Of a stretch of DNA of 15,856 bases, positions 1 to 7,059 are shown in pieces. The DNA lies in the NCBI GenBank assembly GCA_004151065.3, contig NWUY0300019018.1, positions 28,799-44,654 of the forward strand. Direction: 5' to 3'. The first letter of the stretch is position 1. Each line of letters opens with the position of its first letter. The stretch is from Larix sibirica. Taxonomy: Eukaryota > Streptophyta > Pinopsida > Pinales > Pinaceae. The translations under genes were made by a program, and so were the position numbers. The notes below the pieces were generated by a model that worked only from the letters and a program-made list of their open reading frames with translations, did not search any database and had not been told where the DNA came from.

Positions 1-175
1 TCTTCCAGAGAGGCATCGTATAGTAAAGTCTTAGTTTTCATGTAGGTCTAGGGGCTCTATTTTTCAAGATAATGTGCTTCAAGGTTTCTTTGATGGTGCT
101 TGCCAAGGCCCTGATGGCAGGTGTGGAATCGGGGTTGTCTTGAAGGTGAATGGGACCCTCTCATATATGATTAAG

Positions 176-178
<3 letters not shown>

Positions 179-209
<31 letters not shown>
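179..209 (+). repeat. Poly-G homopolymer, 31 G
   Basis: There are 31 consecutive G between ATT and CAGGG. The run sits inside the RNase H domain where a short Gly-rich loop is expected, and the homologous frame differs on its two sides. It could fold as a G-quadruplex, or it may be a sequencing or assembly artefact, so its exact length should not be trusted. Confidence 0.95.
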
Positions 210-212
<3 letters not shown>

Positions 213-624
213 GGTAACCAACTCCCGAGAAGAGTTGTTAGCCCTGTGGGCTCTTTTAAAATTTGCTTCTTGGAAAAATGTGGGTAGGCTGCATGTGGCA
301 AGCGACTCCTCAGCAATCGTGGGTTGGATCTCGGACAAGGCCTCCCTTTTTGTTCTCAATTTGTTTGCATGGTAGAGAAGGATCATTTTTTTAAAGGATA
401 GATTTCAGTAAATAAGCTTCCAACATGTCTTTCGAGAACATAATGTGGAGGCCAATAGGCTCTCCAAGGAAGCTCTTGTGTTGGAGGAAGGTGTCCTCCA
501 TTACGAAGAACTCTCCAATTTTTCCATATCTTGCAAGGGATTCTTCCAGTCTTTTCGGAAGTTGTTTCAACGCCTCTCTTTTATGGTGAAAGTTATCCTT
601 TGTTTCATGTTATATCATGATCAT

Positions 625-670
625 CTTTTTTCTTTTTTCTTTTTCTTTTTTTCTTTTTCTTTTTTATTTT
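625..670 (+). repeat. Polypyrimidine (T/C) tract
   Basis: This is a run of T6-like blocks separated by single C, followed by TTTTTATTTT. It lies just after the end of the RNase H homology, in what would be the LINE 3' UTR. It is low-complexity sequence, and the apparent Phe/Ser codons across it are not real coding sequence. Confidence 0.85.
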
Positions 671-995
671 GACGATTGCAGCGTGCTTTTTCCTGTGATT
701 TCCTTTGTAGTATTGATTGCTTGAAAGATTATTCTGTGTGATGGTTGTAGCGTGCCTATCCATGGTGTCTCAATTGTTGTTTTGGTTGTATGATAGGCGG
801 GTTAGAGTGATGACCATGGTTGGAGGAAGTCTCAAGATGGGATGTGGACTAGCAAGGAACTGTTTTTCTTGTGATAGTTTTCATTTTTGTGATAGTTTTA
901 GACTCTGTAAATTTATATCTTGATTCTAAATAGAATATCATATGCATGTCTTTTTTCTGTGTTGAAAAAAGAAAAGAAAGATTCAAGGGAGTACA

Positions 996-1041
996 AGAAC
1001 TTTGTTGTGAATATAAAGAGAACTTTGTTGGGAATATAAGG
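996..1041 (+). repeat. 23-bp tandem duplication, two copies
   Basis: Two adjacent copies (996-1018 and 1019-1041) share the core AGAACTTTGTTG and GAATATAA and differ by a couple of bases. They lie directly downstream of the LINE tail. No function is apparent; replication slippage is the simple explanation. Confidence 0.8.
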
Positions 1042-2712
1042 ATTGCTATATTTTAATCCATTTGAAATATTTTATAACGAAAATAGTCTATTTATTTTAC
1101 GTTTTGGACTTTCTGGTGGTTCAAAATCCACTATTTTTTTGTTGTAAAATCCAAATTTATAAGCGTTTAATTGTGTAATGCATAAATAGATTTAGCATCC
1201 TCAAATAACCCTATGACACTCGGATTATGCAATTTCCAAGACTAATATATGTGACTCTAAGATTTTTTTTAAATTTTTAACCAAAGAAAATCCTAACAAA
1301 ACAAACAAGAAAACATACCCAAAAAAAAAAACATAGAATATGAATAGTACTCTTTTTATCACATTATGATTTTATCTCTAAATTGACTCAAGATTTTGCT
1401 TTAAAATTACATTTTTAATTTTCATATTTACAAAATTCAAATGACTTTGAAAATCAATAATATTTCTAAAAATGTAATGAAAGAAACAAAAAAACTTAAT
1501 TAAACCATCATCTAAATATAAATATAAATTGATCTTTCCTAGTCTCGAAGTTTTCCAGAAATTATTCCTTAAAAAAAACTTTCTTAAAATAATAAAATTG
1601 AAATTAACAATTTTAAATTAATAAAAAATAATATCACGCAATTTAGTTTCAATAAAATAAAAAAATCACATTTGTTAATCGATTCCGACCGCCCCTTGAA
1701 ACTCTAAAGCTTTATGTAAAGGTGCAAATCATTGTTCCTCGTAGAAGTAAAAAGAGGTTTCCCCACATTGGGTGTTCTTTAGTGAGGTGGAAGTATAAGA
1801 ATCGTTCACAATATCAAAAAGATATTGATATTATCTTGTTATGTTAAAACTGAATTAGGCTAATGTCGAAGTGATTAAGCATAAGGTCATATAAATAAAG
1901 TCAATAATGATGCAATTGGAAAAGCAATAATCTTCCTAGATAGAAGGGCTTAACCTTATATCTCAACCAACATATTAGTAAGTGTTATTATAGCTTAGTT
2001 GTGCTTATCATTAATAAAGTAGAAATAAATTGGTTTAGATCTTGCGTAATAATTTAGTTTTGACCTTTGATTGTATTAGATTATGTTATTTGTGTATAAA
2101 TTGTAAATGTGAATTTATAATGATGAAAGACAAGTTATGTAAGCAACCTCGTTTGTAAATGTTGTAAATATGTTAGTTTGAATTTTTAGTGTGGAGTTCA
2201 AGGTGAAGGTCCAACTAGTAAATGGTTAGACATTTATGATGGAAGATGTCTAAATGTTTGACGATTTCGCTCGTCCAAGAGTTTTTGGTTGGAAAGCGGA
2301 GATTTTTTCCAATAAATCTAAAAATTGTGTTGTTTAAATCGTTTTTATGAATGCTTAGATGGATTCAGTGCCCCTAAAAACCCCATGGGCACCCATATTA
2401 TGAAAGTTTAACACTGTTATGTGGGATTTTAAAAATTTCTTCCTGGATTCCATCGAATTCGTGTCGGAAAAATATGTCATCTTGGGTGAAATCGTCAAAC
2501 TTTTAAGTTATGCATTTATGATGTAAATATACTTCCACGGACCATGTGTCAACATTAGAACTCATATTTTTTCCATTATATGCCTTAAATTAAGCCATAC
2601 ACTTCCTTTGACTTATCAAACCAAGCATTGAATGCATGTATGAGGTTGGTGGAGAAGTCTTTTCACTCAGTTATGGAAGCATGGGCTTAGTACAATCATC
2701 ATGGTAAGTGTA
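1042..2712. other. AT-rich intergenic DNA, no gene seen
   Basis: The stretch is very AT-rich up to about 1680 (many A and T homopolymers) and of more mixed composition after that. No long open frame, tRNA, rRNA or recognisable transposon domain was found on either strand. The only structures seen are a small hairpin around 2228-2255 (AGACAT/ATGTCT) and the spaced inverted repeat listed separately. Confidence 0.6.
2256..2500. repeat. Spaced imperfect inverted repeat
   Basis: The left arm at 2256-2279 begins GTTTGACGATTTCGC. The right arm at 2481-2500 is CTTGGGTGAAATCGTCAAAC, whose reverse complement begins GTTTGACGATTTCAC and ends CCAAG like the left arm. The arms are about 200 bp apart. This could be the ends of an old MITE or fold-back element, but I see no target-site duplication and similarity fades inside the arms, so the identity is open. 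Confidence 0.4.
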
Positions 2713-2744
2713 AGAATCCAATAATTCCCCCATCAAAAGTAATG

Positions 2745-2960
2745 TCAAACATCATTTCCCCCAATCCTCTCAACACAATTCACTCTAGCATTCTCATATT
2801 CATGATGTACGTTTTTCATGCGTGATTCACCATTGCTAACCATTACTAATCTAGAAATTAACCAAACATTAGTATTGTGAAGAGGAAATTGCGGGCCTGG
2901 GATGAAAGGTAGTTGGTTGTAGGTAAGCATAGAGGTTGGGCAAGTCATGAATCCTTTCAC
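2745..2960 (-). other. Short minus-strand open frame repeated in every array unit (unit 1)
   Basis: The frame starts MKGFMTCPTSMLTYN and continues through PLHNTNVWLISRLVMVSNGE. Equivalent frames with the same start lie at 3463-3777 (unit 2) and 4113-4319 (unit 3), and all three stay open through MKN(V/I)xHEYEN. I recognise no protein family. Differences between units include many amino-acid changes, so there is no clear sign of protein-level constraint. It may be a fragment of a captured gene or simply chance. It is listed once because the three copies are paralogous. Confidence 0.2.
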
Positions 2961-3028
2961 CCATTATGCAGTTGTTACTCTTTGGATGTTTGAGAGCCAA
3001 GTATTAATCTTATAGGCAAATTCTGAAG

Positions 3029-3294
3029 GAGTGAGCTAAACTCTAGACGATTTGCACCTTCTCCGACAGTTTTTGCCAGAATCTGGCGATGGGGAAATCA
3101 CTTAAATTGCAATTTGGGTTGCTGGAATTGCAAGTTTGACTGCAAAAATGGATTTAGCGACCTCGATTACCCCTAGAGCTCCCCGATTATGTAATTCCAA
3201 CAACCCAAAACTACCATTTCGGCAATTTTCGTCAGATTTTGATCGGAAAAACCACCGGAATCTGGCTGCAAATCGTCTAGAGTTTAGCTTACTC
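3029..3294. mobile_element. Fold-back MITE (266 bp) with 28-bp terminal inverted repeats
   Basis: The ends at 3029-3056 and 3267-3294 are inverted repeats with 27 of 28 bases matching (outer end GAGTGAGCTAAACTC against GAGTAAGCTAAACTC). Looser pairing continues inward, giving arms of about 3029-3131 and 3191-3294 around a loop of about 60 bases. There is no coding capacity. Array units 2 and 3 show the uninterrupted site (TAGGCTAATTCCAAATTT and TAGGAAAATTCGAAAATTT). Unit 1 is 275 bp longer than the array period, which equals 266 bp plus a duplication of about 9 bp. The flanks AAATTCTGAA (3018-3027) and TAATTCCAAA (3295-3304) look like that duplication after decay. A duplication of 9-10 bp would suit a Mutator-like element, but family assignment is tentative. 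Confidence 0.82.
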
Positions 3295-4553
3295 TAATTC
3301 CAAAATTTATACAATGGATTGGGCTCTTCTTGCCTATATTGAAAGCACTAAAAAGAAGAATATCTTTAAGGGATTGATGAGCATCGAAAGGGAAGATCTT
3401 CCTTGTGTTATGTGAGGCAATGGAAGAGAGCACCATGCTTGTTTGATGGCTAGATAAGATGCTTATAATGCTCTATAATAAGCATATTCGCTAAACATGA
3501 GAGCAAATGTGTTGGGTTGAAAGAGAGAGAAGCATCCTATAATCCCCCCTACCAAAAGTAATTCCAACCATAATCCCCCCCAATTCACTCTAGCATTCAT
3601 TCTAGCATTCTCATATTCATGCTCTATGTTTTTCATGCATGGTTCACCCTTGCTAACCATTACTAATCTAGAAATTAACCAAACACTAGTACTGTGAAGA
3701 GGAAATTGCAGGCCTTGTATTAACGGTAGATGGTTGTAGGTAAGCATAGAGGTTGGGCAAGTCATGAATCCCTTCACCCACTATGCAGTTGTTACCCATT
3801 GGATGCTTAAGAGCCAAGTATTAATCTTGTAGGCTAATTCCAAATTTATATAACGAATTGGGATCTTTTTTCCCATATTGAATAGCACTGAAAAGAAGAA
3901 TATCTTTGAGGGATTGATGAACATAGAAAGGGAATATATTCCATGTTTTATGTGAGGCAATGGAAGAGAGCGACATGCTTGTTTGATGGCTAGATGAAAT
4001 GCTTATAATGCTCTATAATGAGCATATTTGCTAACCATGAGAGCAAATGTGTTGGGTTGAAAGAGAGAGAAGCATCCTATAATTCCCCCTATCAAAATTT
4101 TAATGACAACCATCATTTCCCCCACTTCACTCTAGCATTCATTCTAACATTCTCATATTCATGCTCTACGTTTTTCATGCATGATTCACCATTGCTAACC
4201 ATTACTAATCTATAAATTAACAAAACATTAGTATTGTGAAGAGGAAATTGTAGGAATGGGATGAAAGGTAGATGGTTGTAGGTAAGCATAGAGGTTGGGC
4301 AAGTCATGAATCCCTTCACCCACTATGTAGTTGTTACTCTTTGCATGTTTGAGAGCCAAGTATTAATCTTGTAGGAAAATTCGAAAATTTATACAATGGA
4401 TTGAGCTCTTTTTTCCCATACTAAATAGCATTGAAAAGAAGAATATATCTAAGGTATTGTTGAGCATAGAAAGGGAATATCTTCCTTGTGTTATGTGAGG
4501 CAATGGAAGAGAGCGCCCTACTTGTTTGATGGCTAGATGAGATGCTTATAATG

Positions 4554-5405
4554 TCGTGATCAAGGCACAATTGCTGAAGATGGTGGACATAATTCCAATG
4601 ATGATTTAATCTCTGAATATGTGAAAACTATGAAGAAGAAAAAAAAAGTGATTGTACAATTTATTAATACAAAGGACTATCTATGGTACAATTTCATGTT
4701 AGTTTTGCTACTTGTTATATCTTAGTTTGTTGCTTTCATTTGCTTTCATTGTAGTTTAATCTAGTAAATAGATTAGGTATGGAGAAATGCGAGTGATGTG
4801 AGGGGGGGGGGATGGTCCATACAAGCTTCCACGTTCACGTGGTTGGTCCTATTCAGTAGAGAANNTTATTCTTGACACCAAGGGAAGCTCATTCAGGTAT
4901 ACCCCTTTAGTCTTTTTATATTAGGTTGTTACAAGTTTAATTATTATTCTGTAATATAATCTTTTATTCTATTTGGCAAATGCACGTTTGAAGGCTAGTC
5001 ACCTCCACGATCCATGAGGCATTTTCATCAAGGTAATAATTTTATTCTCTTGTGTCATGATGTTTTAGTCAGTACTACTTGATATTACAATAAGTTAGTT
5101 GTTTTATTTAATCATCATACTTGATAATTTATAAGAGGGATGTGAGTAGTGCTAGAGTTATTGGGAACAAAACTATTACTAATAACACAAATTTTGCTTC
5201 ACACATAACACCACATGTTAGTATAACTAATAGACAGAGAAACTAGGCTCTACCTCCGTTAGCACCTTAGGCTCACTAGTAGGTGTTATAGTAAGTTGTA
5301 TCATAACTTCGGGGCCTAAGCACCTCACTAATGGCCTCCACCCAACTTTATCATCACTTGCATTTCAACCTGAGCAAGTTTTGTACATATCATAACATTG
5401 TTTGC
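4554..5405. other. Unassigned intergenic DNA
   Basis: No gene or transposon domain was recognised. The stretch includes a run of 10 G (4802-4811), a two-base N join (4864-4865) and mostly AT-rich sequence. A short frame from 4811 across the N to about 4922 (GPYKLPRSRGWSYSVE, then ILDTKGSSF) looks mildly coding and is followed by GGTATAC, which could be a splice donor, but I could not match it to a family. Confidence 0.5.
4864..4865. other. Assembly gap (2 N)
   Basis: Two undetermined bases in AGAGAANNTTATTC. The flanks do not visibly overlap. A gap this small is more likely a scaffold join or unresolved bases than a measured distance. Confidence 0.9.
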
Positions 5406-5448
5406 NTTCAACCCGAGCAAGTTTTGTACATATCATAACATTGTTTGC
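5364..5448 (+). repeat. 42-bp direct repeat on both sides of a single N
   Basis: 5364-5405 and 5407-5448 are the same 42 bases (starting TTCAACC, ending CATTGTTTGC) with one mismatch (T5371 against C5414), separated only by N5406. Unmerged overlapping contig ends joined by one N produce exactly this pattern, so one copy is probably superfluous. Confidence 0.9.
5406..5406. other. Assembly gap (1 N) at an unmerged contig overlap
   Basis: A single N lies exactly between two copies of a 42-bp sequence. The true sequence is probably continuous here with only one copy. Confidence 0.9.
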
Positions 5449-5490
5449 AATAGTTTAGATGAGTGCTTTCTTGACCAACATCTTATTAGA

Positions 5491-6186
5491 TGTAACATGA
5501 TTGTGTAGGAGCGTTGGAGCGGGATTTGACCTATATTGGAATTTGCGCACCAGAAATGGACCATGTGACAACTCAACAAATGGACCGAACCGCACAGAAG
5601 GTGGAAGTTAGTTAGAAGTTAGCTAGATGGTTGTGTCCACTTTGTAACGGGCTCAACCCATGTGGTGATGTATAAATATGTAATGGTTCTAAGGATGTAG
5701 GGTTAACCTTTTGGATACACTTTAGCTACATTTTTGGTTGATTGTGGCTATGGTGGTGGTTGTTGTTTTGTTGTGTAATGTTGGGTGATTCTGAAGGTTG
5801 TGACAAAGATATATGCACGCTGCGCAGATTATGTAAGATTGTTTAAATGTTATAATGAATTAAGTAATCATGTTTTGAAGTCTATTGCCTCTGTATTCAA
5901 TGTGATGAATGTTGTATCTGATGCACACATGGATGCTCGGTTTACATTTTTGTTCCGAATGCATGAATATATTTTATGAGTAGTTAAATGTTCTGTGCGA
6001 CGAGTGAATGAATGCTTAGCGGTTGAATGAATATTCACATCCCTTCAGCACTATGGAAGCTTGGTTCCTGCACTTCCCCTAGATACCTCGGGTGAGACTT
6101 CATCTGCTTATAGGTGATGATAAAATGGCCAGTGTCTTGGGTTTTGTTGGTGAAGTTTATGTTGAACCCTAGGTCTGCTCATTACA
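5491..6186 (+). repeat. Candidate 5' LTR, copy 1
   Basis: The proposed ends are TGTAAC (5491) and ATTACA (6186), which form the short TG...CA inverted termini typical of LTRs and give a length of 696 bp. A TATA-like element lies at 5671-5678, and a probable primer-binding site follows the right end. Neither boundary can be confirmed because the 3' LTR is not in the window. The bases TTAGA just upstream could be half of a 5-bp target duplication. Confidence 0.5.
5671..5678 (+). promoter_or_regulatory. TATA box candidate in LTR copy 1
   Basis: TATAAATA lies about 180 bp into the proposed LTR, which suits the RNA polymerase II promoter at the U3/R boundary of a plant LTR element. The identification is by consensus and position only. 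Confidence 0.4.
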
Positions 6187-6196
6187 TGCCAACAAA

Positions 6197-6214
6197 TGGT
6201 TCCATTGTTGGGAC
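6197..6214 (+). promoter_or_regulatory. Probable primer-binding site, copy 1
   Basis: TGGTTCCATTGTTGGGAC begins with TGG, the complement of the tRNA 3' CCA, and follows the proposed LTR end by 10 bases. It resembles a decayed form of the TGGCGCC-type primer-binding site common in plant Ty3/gypsy elements. The tRNA cannot be named with confidence. Confidence 0.35.
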
Positions 6215-6251
6215 TGGGATCTCCGACTGAAGGGAAGGTCAAGGTTGACTG

Positions 6252-7053
6252 ATGGTTTCGTGGAGACCAACGAAGGAAGAGATAGAAGGTTCGTTGAAGG
6301 AGAAGGAATACGAATTCGCTAGAGAGCATAATAAGAACCCCCAGATAAGTAAATAACACTAGTTACAAAAGTACGTCTACACAGATCTACATGAGATTTT
6401 CTTTGTGAGTTCCCTATCATTCTAGTTGAGTGGTTGTTAATATTAGCTTAACAGAACCTGAAATTTCATGTTGATGGTCCGAGGAACTGGACTCCTGAAC
6501 CGATCTGGTTGGTCAACATTGTAAGTAATCCAATATCGCACATAATAGACTTCTAGTTGGATAGTGTGTTAAAGGGCTATGTTACCGAATTTGCCGTAGA
6601 TTTTACTCAATCATACAACACTGTTGAGAGGGAGTTCTTTAAGGGTCCACGTGGGAGGTACTTGAAGTCATTATAAACTTGGATTAAGATGTTGTTGTGC
6701 GACAACGGGACTTTGGTATTGGAATCAAATTACCCTAGCAGTTAAGCACTTATGCGCATAATGGGGAACTGGGGGCTGACAGAGAACGATTTGAGTAAAA
6801 GAAGGTGAGAATGAATGAAGAGAGGATGAGATGAGGATGTTAAGCAGAGACTTGAAGATGCGACAGTAGAAGAGATTGGATTATTACACGATGGAAAAAG
6901 GTTCCAGAAATATAGTAGGAAGAGGTCTGCGACTAAGGTAGAGGAGTAGCGCAATGCGTTTGAAGAAAGAGACATCTGTGCAGGACACCATATCAACAGA
7001 TTGTCGCACCCAGAGAAGGAGAAGGAAGCCTTATTCAGATAAGGATATGCATC
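6252..7053 (+). pseudogene. Gag leader / N-terminal region, copy 1 (broken)
   Basis: An ATG at 6252 opens a frame reading MVSWRPTKEEIEGSLKEKEY and then FAREHNKNPQ before TAA and TAG. Coding character resumes at about 6467 in another frame (HVDGPRNWTPEPIWLVNIV, later FFKGPRGRYLKSL, GNWGLTENDLSKRR and AGHHINRLSHPEKEKEALFR) and fades near 7051 with stops. About nine in-frame stops interrupt it. It reads like a charged N-terminal gag or leader protein encoded upstream of the main gag. I do not recognise a named domain. The second copy carries the same frames and stops. Confidence 0.5.
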
Positions 7054-7059
7054 AAACCC

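Larger units (their letters stand above)
2..672 (+). pseudogene. LINE RNase H domain remnant
   Basis: The domain would have degraded the RNA strand of the RNA/DNA hybrid during LINE replication. Frame 2 (codons from position 2) reads FFDGACQGPDGRCGIGVVL; the first catalytic Asp is at 92-94. After the G run the homology moves to frame 1 and reads EELLALWALLKFASWKNVG, with the expected Glu at 232-234, then VASDSSAIVGW with Asp at 304-306. The last motif, HVFREHNVEANRLSKEAL (from 424), has Asn at 454-456 where the family normally has Asp. In-frame stops are TAG 373-375 and TAA 409-411. The frame then stays open to 672, but the end is only the pyrimidine tract translated as Phe/Ser. It could also be an RVT_3-type RNase H from a related element; the LINE tail downstream makes a LINE more likely. 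Confidence 0.75.
1..981 (+). mobile_element. 3' end of a degenerate LINE (non-LTR retrotransposon)
   Basis: This is the terminal part of a plant LINE, cut by the left edge of the window. It holds a recognisable C-terminal RNase H domain (about 2-540), then a non-coding 3' region with a long pyrimidine tract, and it ends at 963-981 in a purine tail (GAAAAAAGAAAAGAAAG). A T-rich stretch followed by an A-rich tail is usual for plant LINE 3' ends. Stops, a frame change and a G homopolymer show that the copy is dead. The 5' part and the target-site duplication lie outside the window, so the right boundary rests only on the A-rich tail. Confidence 0.7.
2713..4553. repeat. Tandem array of a 540-543 bp unit, about 2.9 copies
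   Basis: Unit 1 spans 2713-3530 (enlarged by a MITE), unit 2 3531-4070 and partial unit 3 4071-4553. The same landmarks recur in order: AGCATCCTATAAT-like start, CATTCTCATATTCATG, GCTAACCATTACTAATCTA, GTAGGTAAGCATAGAGGTTGGG, GAGCCAAGTATTAATCTT, GTTATGTGAGGCAATGGAAGAGAG. The GAGCCAAGTATTAATC landmark starts at 2994, 3811 and 4353, giving spacings of 817 and 542 bp. Units differ by scattered substitutions and small indels, so the array is not recent. Unit 3 lacks about the last 60 bp. I do not recognise the unit as a named satellite or gene. Confidence 0.88.

Noticed and set aside
171-386. Minus-strand frame with a poly-Pro C-terminus
   Set aside because: The prolines are the 31-G run read backwards; plus-strand RNase H homology covers the same bases.
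1042-2712. tRNA or other small RNA gene in the AT-rich region
   Set aside because: I found no cloverleaf signature, no A/B box pair with correct spacing and no conserved RNA motif by eye.
2713-4553. CRISPR-like array
   Set aside because: The units are about 540 bp, diverged along their whole length and with no repeat-spacer pattern; the context is a plant genome.
4811-4922. Short coding-like stretch (GPYKLPRSRGWSYSVE, ILDTKGSSF) followed by a possible splice donor
   Set aside because: It is too short, crosses two N, and has no family match or supporting neighbouring exon; a possible distant likeness to plant transposase domains was too weak to claim.
5785-5979. 64-codon plus-strand frame inside the LTR (repeated at 9242-9436)
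   Set aside because: It lies within the proposed LTR downstream of the TATA box and resembles no protein I recognise; LTRs are normally non-coding.
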